Assembly (NCBI GenBank): GCA_024229515.1
Contig: JAAESI010000195.1
Location: 1-34,166 of the forward strand
DNA length: 34,166 bases
DNA from: Pseudomonadota bacterium
Lineage (GTDB): Bacteria > Myxococcota_A > UBA796 > UBA9615
Reading direction: 5' to 3'
This document shows positions 1-8,900 of this stretch, piece after piece. The position numbers and the translations under genes were made by a program. Below the pieces are notes generated by a model, which worked only from the letters and a program-made list of their open reading frames with translations, made no database searches and was not told the origin of the DNA. Numbering within the stretch: the first letter of the stretch is position 1; each line of letters begins with the position of its first letter.

Positions 1-70
1 CCTCTTCCTCTTCCTCTTCCTCTTCCTCTTCCTCTTCCTCTTCCTCTTCCTCTTCCTCTTCCTCTTCCTC
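1..70. repeat. Hexanucleotide tandem repeat CCTCTT (poly-Glu coding)
   Basis: The six-base unit CCTCTT is repeated about 11.7 times without interruption and continues off the left edge. On the minus strand it reads GAAGAG and encodes consecutive glutamates. Because the unit is a multiple of three, changes in copy number would alter the length of the acidic tract without breaking the frame. Confidence 0.95.
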
Positions 71-307
71 GGCCTCCTCGCGCAGCAGGGCGCGCAGGGC
101 TTCGATCTCCTCGGCGCTCAGCGACTCGAGGGGATCGGGCGTCGGGGCCGGCTCGGGCTCCGGCTCGGGAGCCGGCGTGGGCTCGGGCTCCGGCTCGGCT
201 TCCGCCTCCTCGGTGCTCGTGTCCTCGCCGTCCGTGTCTTCATCACCAGCAAAAGCCGGGGTGGCGCACAGGAGCGTCCCCAGCAGCAACCACCGCAACT
301 GCATCAT
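1..307 (-). CDS. Secreted Glu/Pro-rich protein, partial (C-terminus beyond left edge)
   Basis: Reading leftwards from the ATG at 307 (a second ATG follows at 304) gives an open frame to the window edge. The first 20 residues form a classic signal peptide: a short basic start, the hydrophobic stretch LRWLLLGTLLCATPAFA, and an Ala-x-Ala-like cleavage site before GDEDTDG. The mature part is acidic and proline-rich (repeated EPEPEP and PTPAPEPEPEP). A short helical stretch, SLSAEEIEALRALLREEAEE, then runs into an uninterrupted poly-Glu tract of more than 20 residues that leaves the window. It starts only 23 bases after the stop of the upstream lipoprotein gene, so it is probably the fourth gene of that operon. 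Export is well supported. The function is unknown, and the missing C-terminus may hold the real domain. Confidence 0.72.
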   Translation of the reverse strand, partial: MMQLRWLLLGTLLCATPAFAGDEDTDGEDTSTEEAEAEPEPEPTPAPEPEPEPAPTPDPLESLSAEEIEALRALLREEAEEEEEEEEEEEEEEEEEEEEEEE

Positions 308-330
308 CGAATCCGCCTATCTCTGCCTGA

Positions 331-1671
331 CTATTCCCAGCTCGCCCAGTCGGAGTCCGTGCGCGGGTTGATCGCGTACGTGTCGAGCTCGTCGTTCACC
401 ACGCCGACCAGGTCGGTGATGGTGCCCTCGCCGCCGGTGTCGGAGTTGAACTCGTCGAAGTCACCCCAGAACTCGCCGCCGACGACGACGTTGTCGCAGC
501 CGGTGATCGTGTAGTAGCCGAAGTCGGCGCCGTCGCTGTCCTGCGTCACGGCCACGCTCGGGATGGTCACGAGCATGCCCTCGTGGGCCTCACCCACGGC
601 GCAGGCGTCGGTGACCTCCATCGGGGTCACGTCGTTGCCGTCGTCGCCGACCGAGATGTCGTCGCCGAAGGCGAACACCTGGGTCTGGCCGCGGTACTCC
701 TCGTAGTCACCCTCGACGTCCACCTCGGTGCCGATGGCGGGGGCCGGGTCCTCGCTGTTGGTGTTGACCAGAAGGCCGGCGAAGAAGTCGCCCGCGGGGT
801 CCACCGCGTAGAAGGACGAGTCCGAGAACCAGGGCGCGGGCGAGATGACGATGAGCCCCTCGAGGGTGACGCCGTCCTCCTCTTCGACCTCGCGGCAGTT
901 GATGTCGCGCACGTCGCTGTCGGCGGCGGTGTCGCAGCCGGCGTAGGTGAAGTCGACGTCGCCGCTCCAGCGGGGGGCCACGACGGCGTTGCCGAAGTCC
1001 AGGAAGAGCAGGCCGACCAGCGAGTCGACGGTGCCGCCGGGGACCACGTCGGCGTAGTAGAAGAGCGAGTCGACGATCGCGCCCTCGGCCTCCCACTCCC
1101 AGTAGTTGTCCCAGCCGCCGGCGACGTCCACGGTCACGTCCGTCAGCTCGACGAGCACGCCCACCAGATCGTTCGGCGCGAAGCCGCCCTCGATGTCCTC
1201 AGCGGAGACCGGGTGCGGAGCCGGCATCGTGCCGGTGCCCGTCTTGGTCACGTTCAGCGTCGAGGTGACGCGGATCTCGTTGAAGTCGAAGGGCGCGTCG
1301 AACAGTCCCGTGACCTCGACCTCGTCGCCCTCGGCGATGTTGCTGTCGTCCAGCTCCGCGACCACGTCGGGGAACGTGAAGATCTGCATGCCGGTGCCGG
1401 GGCCCGAGCCGTCCTGGATCCAGAACCGGGCCTCGTTGTCGTCCTCGTCCTCGTCGTACGGGGTCGTGATGACGCCCGAGACGGTCACGAGGGTGCCGTT
1501 GGCGACGTCGCCGGCGTTCAGCTCCGCGATGGTGGTCTCGACCGGCTCGCCGCCGGTGGTGTCGTCGTCGTCGCCGGTGGCGTCGTCGTCATCGCCGCCG
1601 CCGCCGGGGCCGAAGTTGCAGCCGGCCACGAGCGTGGCGAGGAGCAGGAGCATCAGGAGTCGCAAGTTCAT
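331..1671 (-). CDS. Lipoprotein with OB-fold-like modules (446 aa)
   Basis: The N-terminus has a lipoprotein signal with lipobox LVAGC (Cys18). A Gly run and two DDDD blocks follow (about residues 20-40), a low-complexity tether common in myxobacterial-type lipoproteins. From about residue 44 the sequence (TTIAELNAGDVANGTLVTV, then FWIQDGSG, then GDEVEVTGLF) matches the pattern of the OB-fold modules in secreted nucleases of the YhcR/ExeM type. A GVLVELTDVTV segment and a later EGMLVTIPSVAV segment near residue 362 repeat the same motif, and a second OB-like unit lies near residues 268-345. No nuclease catalytic motif is visible. It lies 33 bases downstream of another OB-like lipoprotein and in operon with a 5'-nucleotidase, so a role in binding or presenting nucleic acid or nucleotides at the surface is inferred. 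The family call rests on pattern recognition only. Confidence 0.85.
   Translation of the reverse strand: MNLRLLMLLLLATLVAGCNFGPGGGGDDDDATGDDDDTTGGEPVETTIAELNAGDVANGTLVTVSGVITTPYDEDEDDNEARFWIQDGSGPGTGMQIFTFPDVVAELDDSNIAEGDEVEVTGLFDAPFDFNEIRVTSTLNVTKTGTGTMPAPHPVSAEDIEGGFAPNDLVGVLVELTDVTVDVAGGWDNYWEWEAEGAIVDSLFYYADVVPGGTVDSLVGLLFLDFGNAVVAPRWSGDVDFTYAGCDTAADSDVRDINCREVEEEDGVTLEGLIVISPAPWFSDSSFYAVDPAGDFFAGLLVNTNSEDPAPAIGTEVDVEGDYEEYRGQTQVFAFGDDISVGDDGNDVTPMEVTDACAVGEAHEGMLVTIPSVAVTQDSDGADFGYYTITGCDNVVVGGEFWGDFDEFNSDTGGEGTITDLVGVVNDELDTYAINPRTDSDWASWE
1559..1615. repeat. Asp-rich low-complexity coding tract
   Basis: On the minus strand this GTC/ATC-rich stretch encodes GGGGDDDDATGDDDDTTGG directly after the lipid-anchored cysteine. 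It is a flexible acidic tether rather than a folded domain. Confidence 0.7.
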
Positions 1672-1704
1672 CGTCGGTTCATCCTCAGGTCGGGTCGAGT
1701 GAAG

Positions 1705-2925
1705 TCACTGGCCGAGGTCGTAGGGGACCCCGTCGCACGTTTCGATGTCTCGGTAGTAGAAGGGCGGGGCGATCCGGGGGCCCGACAGCGGGCGCGCGAG
1801 CAGCTCGGCGCAGTCGTCGGGGCGGTGCTCCTCGGGGAAGTCCAGGCAGCTGCGGGTCTCCACGATCCAGGGCGGATCGGCGGGGGCGGTGTGGCGCAGC
1901 ACGCCGATGAGGTACTCGAGCTCGCGATCGGCGGGCGGGGTGCCCTGCTCGCACTCGGGGAAATTGAACGACGGCACCGTGTTGGCGTTGACCACGGTGA
2001 TGCGCGCGTCGTTGCCCCCGCAGGTGCCTTCGATCGTCGCCGGCCACTGGGCGAACTCTTCGTAGTTGTCGCAGTCGCTGGCGCGCTGGAAGTCGGACGT
2101 GAGCCCGTTGACCCGCACCACGGAGGCTTCGTAGCCCTCCATCTCGGCGTCGTTGCAGACGATCGCGGGGTCGAGCACGAGCGGCTCGCCGGGGTTGTTG
2201 CCCTGGCTCTCGATGTCGTAGGTCGGGAACTGCAGCTCGGTGTAGCCGATGAACTCGGCGACGATGCCGGCGAGGCTGCTGAGCCGGCTGCCGACCTCGA
2301 GCCCGCCCTCGGGGCGGCTGAACGTGAACACGAATAGCGAGTTGAAGCTGCCGCCGGGATCGCTCCAGTCGGTGACGTAGAAGCCGTCGTTGGTGACGGT
2401 CGTCACGATCAGCTCCCGGGGATCGTCGCCGGTGTAGCCGCGGATCGAGACGAACTGGTGCGTCAGGGGCGAGGCGTCGTCCGAACTCAGCGGCTCCTGC
2501 ATCTGCCGCACGGTCGGGTTCTCGACGTAGACCGGAGGCGCCGCGCCGACCGCGTAGCTGCCGCCCTCTTCGTCGCTGACCCACATGCGGACCGCGCCGA
2601 AGCCGAGGGCCACGCGCAGGGTGAAGGTGCCCTGACCGCCGGTGATGTTGACCGACGTGTTGCTGTCCAGGAGGCCCGGGTTGACGTGCACCGCGAGGGT
2701 GCCGTCCCAGTCCATCGGCTCGTGGTCGTAGCCGATCGCGGTCACGCGCATGTCGTAGCCGCGGGCGTCCGTCGTGAACGGCGCCGGAGCGGTGCGATCG
2801 AGGCCCTGGGGGGCGCCCGTGAACTCGAGCTCGAAGTACAGCGGCCCGCTGGCCACGAACGGCTCGACCGTGGGCTGGCAGGCGATCGCGGCGAGCAGCG
2901 GCAGCAGCAGGGCGAGGTGCTTCAT
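1705..2925 (-). CDS. Lipoprotein with OB-fold-like module (406 aa)
   Basis: A short signal sequence ends in a lipobox-like AIAC (Cys16). The first 130 residues look like a beta-rich domain of unknown family. From about residue 150 the sequence (QFVSIRGYTGDDPRELIVTT, then NDGFYVTDWSDPGGSF, GSRLSSLAGIVAEFIGYTEL, and MEGYEASVVRVNG near residue 260) has the same order of motifs as the OB-fold modules seen beside secreted nucleases. Several paired cysteines in the C-terminal third suggest disulfides. Its ATG lies one base past the TGA of the upstream 5'-nucleotidase gene, which strongly suggests translational coupling and a shared role. No catalytic motif is seen. I infer an accessory substrate-binding lipoprotein, and the exact function is unknown. 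Confidence 0.85.
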   Translation of the reverse strand: MKHLALLLPLLAAIACQPTVEPFVASGPLYFELEFTGAPQGLDRTAPAPFTTDARGYDMRVTAIGYDHEPMDWDGTLAVHVNPGLLDSNTSVNITGGQGTFTLRVALGFGAVRMWVSDEEGGSYAVGAAPPVYVENPTVRQMQEPLSSDDASPLTHQFVSIRGYTGDDPRELIVTTVTNDGFYVTDWSDPGGSFNSLFVFTFSRPEGGLEVGSRLSSLAGIVAEFIGYTELQFPTYDIESQGNNPGEPLVLDPAIVCNDAEMEGYEASVVRVNGLTSDFQRASDCDNYEEFAQWPATIEGTCGGNDARITVVNANTVPSFNFPECEQGTPPADRELEYLIGVLRHTAPADPPWIVETRSCLDFPEEHRPDDCAELLARPLSGPRIAPPFYYRDIETCDGVPYDLGQ

Positions 2926-2926
2926 C

Positions 2927-4642
2927 TCAGAACCTCGGCGTGATGCGCCCGTCGCCGGACGGGTAGAGCTGGTTGAGCGGGATGCTGTCGCCGTCGGCGA
3001 TGTCCTGCATGAAGAAGCGCACGGCGTCCCGCATCGAGATGCCGGAGTCCTCCTGCGTGGTGTTGTTCTCCAACACGAAGAAGCCGGAGCCGCCCTGAGC
3101 GATGTAGTTGTTGGTCGCCAGCTCGTACGACTCCGTCGGCGCGATGGGCCGGCCGCAGGCGTTGGCGCTGCAGATTTCGCCCGAGATCTCGCAGTCCTCG
3201 TCGGACTCGCATTCGTCCCACGAGCCGCCGATCGTGATGTCGACCCCGACCTCGTTGGCGCAGTCCATGACGAACCGGGCCGAGCTGATCTGGGCCTGCG
3301 TCGAGCAGCCGCGCGAAGCCGACCGGGACGCGATGTAGTCGAACAGCGCCTGCACCTCGGCGCCGGACAAGAACATCGTGGTGATCGTGTTGTCGAACGG
3401 GAGCACGTTGAACAGCTCCTCGATCGTGACCACGTGCACGTCCTCGAAGTTCGCCGGACCCTGGATGTCGGTGCGGATGCCGAGGCTGTTGGTCATCCCG
3501 AAGTCGGTCTCGATCCCCGAGCGGTACTGCATCGCCTCGGCGACGAGGTTGCCCAGGGGGGAGTCGCCGCCGCTGTTGCCGAACCGGCGCAGCCGATCCG
3601 TCGTGTGGGCCACCGGCTGCTCCAGGTTGATCGTGTCCTCGAGCTCCCGCACGTAGTCCTCGAGTAGCTCCTCCATCTCCGGATCGGGGGGGATGTCGGA
3701 CATGATCGGGATGAGCCGGCTGTCGTGCGCGACGATGTCCCCGTCCTTGACCACGATGTCGACCCGCTGCACGAACTTCGCGAACGCGCCGGCCGCCGAG
3801 ATGATCACGTCCTTGCCCGGCTGAGCCTCGCTGGGAATGACTTTGATCGGGTCGAAGGCAACATGCAGGTGCCCGCCGAGCACTAGGTCAACGTGAGGAT
3901 TGGTACGCGCGATCAGCTCGTCGTCGTCCAGCCCCAGGTGCGTCATCACCACGACGAGGTCCACTTGCGGCTCGATGAGGCCGGTGTAGAACTCCAGGGT
4001 GCTCAGCGTGGGCAGGGCCGTCACGTCCATCGAATTGTCGGCCTCGTGGATCGACGTGATGGACGACAGGTTGGCCATGCCGACGACGCCCACGGTCAGC
4101 CCGTCCACGTCGAAGATCGCGTACGGATCGATGAGGCCGTCCAGCCGGCTGTTCCACGGATCGTTGCTGCTGGCGAAGTCGTAGTTGGCGCCCAGCACCC
4201 GGAAGTCCGCCCACTGCTCGATCTGCGTGGCGTAGTTGCGGGCCCCCGCGTCGAACTCGTGGTTGCCGGCGATCGCCGCGTCGACCCCGAACTTGCTCAT
4301 CACCCGCATCTCCACCTCTCCGTCGAAGAGGTTGAAGATCGGCGCGCCCTGGAAGTAGTCGCCGCTGTCCAGGTGCAGCGATCGTCCCGACGCGGCCCGC
4401 TCGTCCTTGAGGATCGTCGCGATCTGGGGGGCGCCGCCGTAGGACTCCTTGCCCTCCTCGAGACCCAGCTCCTGGTCGGTGAACTGGGGGACCATGGCGT
4501 AGGGAAGAATCCGGCTGTGGATGTCCCCCGTGTGGAGGATCGTCAGGCGAACCGGGACCCCGTCGAGGTCGGGGGCGCCCGAGCCCTCCAGGCAGGAGAC
4601 GCACAGCAGGGCGAAAACAGCGATGGGGGCGAGGCGGCGCAC
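2927..4642 (-). CDS. 5'-nucleotidase / UshA-like metallophosphatase lipoprotein
   Basis: All metal-binding blocks of the calcineurin-like 5'-nucleotidase family are present: LHTGDIHSR (about residue 36), SGDYFQG, GNHEFD (about 125), VMTHLG (about 232) and GGHLH (about 256). The C-terminal substrate-binding domain shows NSLGIRTDI, VLPFDN (about 416) and NNYIAQGGSGF. The family removes phosphate from extracellular or periplasmic nucleotides. The frame is open up to a TTG at 4681. I prefer the GTG at 4642 because it places RRL directly before a hydrophobic stretch ending CVSC, a slightly atypical lipobox with Cys at -3. No good Shine-Dalgarno precedes either start. A Cys-rich loop (six cysteines between about residues 458 and 497, including the CESDEDC and CSANAC patterns) interrupts the C-terminal domain. 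It is the first gene of an operon with two OB-like lipoproteins. Confidence 0.92.
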   Translation of the reverse strand: MRRLAPIAVFALLCVSCLEGSGAPDLDGVPVRLTILHTGDIHSRILPYAMVPQFTDQELGLEEGKESYGGAPQIATILKDERAASGRSLHLDSGDYFQGAPIFNLFDGEVEMRVMSKFGVDAAIAGNHEFDAGARNYATQIEQWADFRVLGANYDFASSNDPWNSRLDGLIDPYAIFDVDGLTVGVVGMANLSSITSIHEADNSMDVTALPTLSTLEFYTGLIEPQVDLVVVMTHLGLDDDELIARTNPHVDLVLGGHLHVAFDPIKVIPSEAQPGKDVIISAAGAFAKFVQRVDIVVKDGDIVAHDSRLIPIMSDIPPDPEMEELLEDYVRELEDTINLEQPVAHTTDRLRRFGNSGGDSPLGNLVAEAMQYRSGIETDFGMTNSLGIRTDIQGPANFEDVHVVTIEELFNVLPFDNTITTMFLSGAEVQALFDYIASRSASRGCSTQAQISSARFVMDCANEVGVDITIGGSWDECESDEDCEISGEICSANACGRPIAPTESYELATNNYIAQGGSGFFVLENNTTQEDSGISMRDAVRFFMQDIADGDSIPLNQLYPSGDGRITPRF

Positions 4643-4720
4643 GGCGGACGGGTGTCTACACGTCCGGGGACCTCCGCACAAGGCGCAAACAGCGCACGCA
4701 GCCGCCTTCCGCAGCGGCCC

Positions 4721-4749
4721 TTGACATCGGATCGGCGGGCGGGTCTTAT
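4721..4749 (+). promoter_or_regulatory. Sigma70-type promoter for the outer-membrane operon
   Basis: A perfect TTGACA at 4721-4726 is followed after 17 bases by TCTTAT at 4744-4749, which matches the -10 consensus at four of six positions. Transcription would start near 4756, giving a leader of about 70 bases before the ATG at 4825. It lies in the only sizeable intergenic region of the left half, between divergent operons. Confidence 0.72.
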
Positions 4750-4824
4750 GCCGCCGCTCCGGGGTCCAGCCGGAGGGTACAGACGTGTCCCTCGCTGGTC
4801 TCCGGGTCCTAGAAAGGTGAGCTC

Positions 4825-5922
4825 ATGAGCCTCCGTTCGCGCACACGCGCGTCTTTGCTTGGACTGATTATCGTCCTGACGACGATGGCCGCAGTACCGG
4901 CGTCTGCCAGCTGGCTGCAGCCGCACACCCGCCAGGAAGCCGTGCCGGTAGCCGAAGTCGAGCGTCCGCTCGTCATCGGCAAGAGCTGGTTCGTCTTCGA
5001 CCTGGACTTCCGGTTCAAGTACTCCGACAGCCACTTCATCGGCGACACCCCGGCGAACGTGGGGATGACCGAGGGCACCCACTGGGAGTCGGAGAAGAAC
5101 GACGGCCGTTGGGTCTATCGCCGCTGGGAGCTCGGCCTCGGCTGGGGCTTCAGCCGCAACATCGACCTGTATGCGCGCATCCCCGTGGTCTGGGGTTCCG
5201 TCTGGAACAACCGGATGATGGACGATGACGGGAACGAGACGCCGATCACGGGCGCCGGCCTCGGCGACGTGCACGGCGGCTTCCGCTTCCAGTTCCTGCG
5301 CAACCAGAGCGAGGACGGCCGCTTCAGCAACTCGCTGATCGCCAACCTCGACATGCGCTTCCCCACCGGCGACGAGTCGCCCGGCAGCTACATCGGCGGG
5401 CCCAACAACGTCGTCACGATCGTGACCGGCACCGGCACCTGGGGCTTCGACTTCAACGCGCGGTTCAAGCAGCAACTCGCGATCGTCGCCCTCGAGGTCG
5501 GCGCGGGCTTCACCTGGAACCCCACCGGCACGGTGATGTACCTCGTCGAGGACGAGTACAACCAGTTCAACCAGCACCTCGACCCCGGCGACGTCATCCA
5601 CGGCGACATCGGCGTCACCGTTCAGTTCTTCCAGAACCTCGCGTTGCGCGGGGACCTCTTCTTGGACTACCGCACCAAGAGCAAGTGGGGAGCGACGTCC
5701 GCGACGTTCCCGGCGTGCAAGGACTGCGACATCATCCCGGGCAGCGACGGCCTCTACATGGACGTGCAGGCCCGCCTGATTTCGGACTTCAACGTCCACC
5801 TCGGGATCGACGCGTACTTCCGCTACACGCTCGCTGGACGCCACAACTTCATGTGGCCGCTCGAAGAGATCAGCCCGTCGCGCGGATGGACCGCCGGCGC
5901 CAACCTCGCTTACCGCTTCTAG
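4825..5922 (+). CDS. Outer-membrane beta-barrel protein (365 aa)
   Basis: The ATG follows a good Shine-Dalgarno, AAAGGTGA at 4813-4820. Residues 1-29 are a signal peptide (basic RSRTR, hydrophobic LLGLIIVLTTMAAV, cleavage after ASA). The mature protein alternates short amphipathic strands with loops and ends in LAYRF, a terminal Phe typical of the signal recognised by the BAM barrel-assembly machinery. The segments GAGLGDVHGGFRFQF and LDMRFPTGDESPG resemble the Phenol_MetA_deg-type transporter-like barrels, which often show 'GLGD' and 'PTGD'. Two cysteines in ACKDCD could form a loop disulfide. It is the first gene of a four-gene plus-strand cluster, and the next start is 11 bases after its stop. 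It is probably a porin or small barrel of unknown substrate. Confidence 0.88.
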   Translation: MSLRSRTRASLLGLIIVLTTMAAVPASASWLQPHTRQEAVPVAEVERPLVIGKSWFVFDLDFRFKYSDSHFIGDTPANVGMTEGTHWESEKNDGRWVYRRWELGLGWGFSRNIDLYARIPVVWGSVWNNRMMDDDGNETPITGAGLGDVHGGFRFQFLRNQSEDGRFSNSLIANLDMRFPTGDESPGSYIGGPNNVVTIVTGTGTWGFDFNARFKQQLAIVALEVGAGFTWNPTGTVMYLVEDEYNQFNQHLDPGDVIHGDIGVTVQFFQNLALRGDLFLDYRTKSKWGATSATFPACKDCDIIPGSDGLYMDVQARLISDFNVHLGIDAYFRYTLAGRHNFMWPLEEISPSRGWTAGANLAYRF

Positions 5923-5933
5923 AGGTGCATGAC

Positions 5934-8900
5934 GTGACTCGACTGCATCGAATCCTTCTCGCGGCCTGCGCTTTCTCGCTGGCCTTTGTTGCGGCCCCCA
6001 CGGACGCCGAGGCCAAGCTCGCGTTCTTCCGCAACTACCCCGACCTCAAGTGGAACGTCATCAAGACGGAGCACTTCAACGTCTTCTACCCGGAGAGCAA
6101 GAACCCCAACGGCGAGCATCAGCTCAACGGTGAGTTCACGGCCCGCAAGACGGCCTACGTCGCCGAGGAGATGTATCCGCTGGTCTGCGGGCAGTTCAAC
6201 TACTACCTGGACGAGACCGTCAACATCGTGATGCTCGACCAGACCGACAGCCTGACGGGCTACACGGTCCCCAGCTTCGACTGGATCGTGGTCTCGGGGC
6301 GGCACAGCGACGGCCTCTGGCGCATGCGCGGCCACCACGACTGGATCCGGAACGTGATGTATCACGAGTTCGCCCACGTGGTTTCCCTCAAGGCCGACCA
6401 GGTCTTCAGTGAGGAGGCCTTCGGCGCGCTCGTGTCGGTGCGCTGGAACGACGGCCGGATCAACACGTCCGCGGCCGCGGGCGGGTTCATCATGAAGGGC
6501 GACCCGTGGTTCTGGGTCGAGGGCGGCGCCGAGTACTACACGGACGTCGCGGGCATCAACACGTGGACCAGCAACCGCGAGATGCGGATGCGCATGGACA
6601 CGCTCGAGGACATGCTCCTCAACTTCGACGACATGGGCGACTACTTCGGGTCCAACACGGGCTTCGACGGCAACCGCCACTACCTGTCGGGCTACAGCTT
6701 CGCGCTGTACCTGGAGGAGCGGTTCGGCGAGGGCGTCTACCAGAGCTTCGCGATCAACCGCGAGAAGTCCGGCTGGACCCCCAACTGGCTCGCCGTCATC
6801 GAAGAGACGCTCAACATCTCCGCGGACGACCTCCACGAGGACTGGCTCGCCTGGCTCGACGCCAAGTACACCGCCGTCCGCGACGAGGTGATGCAGGACC
6901 CGGCGATCGGTGAGTCGCTGGTCTACTCGCCCGCCTACTTCGACAGCCTCAGCCCCAGCAACCAGGAGAAGGACGCGGTCATCCGCGCCTTCAAGGGCAA
7001 CGACAAGTACAAGTGGCGCCGCGATCGGGAGGCCTCCGGCTTCTCCAACCTGCACGCCCAGTTCACCGCCGACGGCAGCCGGTGGGGCAAGAGCAACGGC
7101 CGCAACGTCGTCGTGACCCTCGCCCCCGAGGACTCCTACCCCGTCTTCAACGAGGAGACGCGGTGGACGGAGGGGTTCGAGGATCCGCTGCGCTCGGAGG
7201 CGCGCGGGCTCGACACCAAGCAGATCACGATCGCCCAGGCGGGGCAGGGCTTCGACTTCTCGCCCGACGGCAAGAGCATCGTCTTCACCTGCCACGAGGA
7301 CATGGCCACCTCCAAGGCGGAGGCCAAGGGCCAGCTCCCGACCCCGAACTCGATGGACTGGGACGGCTACCGTTGGCACCAGCTCTGCATCGCCAACCTC
7401 GAGGAGTGGGAGGCGAGCGCGCGCGAGGAGATGCTGGAGCACTTCGGGTACGACCCGGAGGAGCGCGACCGCATCGCCCTCGAGATGAAGCGCCGCGGGA
7501 TCACGCCGCCCAAGGACGAGGACAAGGACAAGAAGGGCAAGAAGTGGAAGAAGCGGGACTGGTCCAAGTGGCTCAGCGGCGGTGACGGCTTCGCGCACCG
7601 CCGGGTCTCCGTGGTCGGCGGGGACGTGCCCGAGCGGCGCGTCAGCTACCCCGCGTGGTCGCCCGACGGCAACCTGATCGCCTACACCAAGTACGCCGAC
7701 GCCCGGCAGGAGCTGTGGGTCTGGGACCTCGCCGCCAACACCGGCCGCGCCCTGACGAACTTCGAGGACGGCACCCGCTTCGAGGGCATCGACTGGTCGC
7801 CCGACGGCACGGAGATCGTGGTCGGCTCGTTCCGCTGGAACCAGCAGGACATCTACATCTACGACGTCGCCAGCGGCGCCGGCCGCCCCCTCACGATGGA
7901 CCGGTTCGAAGACCGCGAGCCCCACTGGGGCCACGACGGGAACATCTACTTCACGTCCGACCGCGTCGGCGGGATCTTCAACGTCTTCAAGCTCAACCCG
8001 CGCCTTGAGCCGGGCGTGCTCGACTCGGACCTAGACGGCCTGCTGGACCACGAGGACCAGTGCCCCACGGAGCCGGAGACGCGCAACCTGTTCAAGGACG
8101 GTGACGGCTGCCCCGATGCCGTGCCGGTGCGCATCACCGCGGACAAGATCGACATCAGCGAGAAGGTCTTCTTCGAGCTGGACAAGGCGATCATCAAGGA
8201 GGACAGCTACGAGCTGCTCAACGCCGTCGCGCGCGTCATCGTGGCCAACCCGCAGATCCTGAAGATCGAGATCGCGGGCCACACCGACAGCCAGGGTGAC
8301 GAGGAGTACAATCAGGAGCTGTCGGAGCGTCGCGCCGCGGCCGTGGTCGAGTACATCGCCGGCCAGGGGGTCGAGGCCGAGCGGCTGAGCTCCGCCGGCT
8401 ACGGCCAGTCCACGCCGCTGGTCGAGGGCGACACGGAGGAGGCCTTCTCCACCAACCGCCGGGTCGAGTTCAACATCCTGCAGCAGAGCAAGAAGACGGA
8501 GATCGTCGAGCAGGAGACCGAGACCGAGAGCGTCGAGTTCGCTTGCGGTCAGGGGCCGGAGGCCGAGCGCCTCGAGAACGCCTACCTCGTGCAGATCACC
8601 AACGTGGTCAGCGGCACGTTCACGCCGTCGCTGACGCCCGGCGGGCACCTCACCTACTCCAACTACACGCCGTGGGGTTGGAAGGACTGGGGCATCAACT
8701 GCGCCGACTTCCACAACAAGGTGGTCGACGACACGACGCTGGTCATCGCCGAAGAGGACTACAAGCTGGACGTGCCCCAGGAGGTCTACCCGGACTACTC
8801 CGCGGTCACCCAGGCGGTCCCCGCGCACGGCGCCTTCTGGCGCAACCCGCTGGTCATCCCGATCATCAACCTGGGCAACATCTCCCTGACCCACGTCGGT

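Noticed and set aside
583..2337. Plus-strand frame of 584 codons opposite the OB-like lipoproteins
   Set aside because: Composition is Val/Ala/Asp/Arg noise typical of GC-rich antisense frames. The minus-strand genes have lipoboxes and tight spacing.
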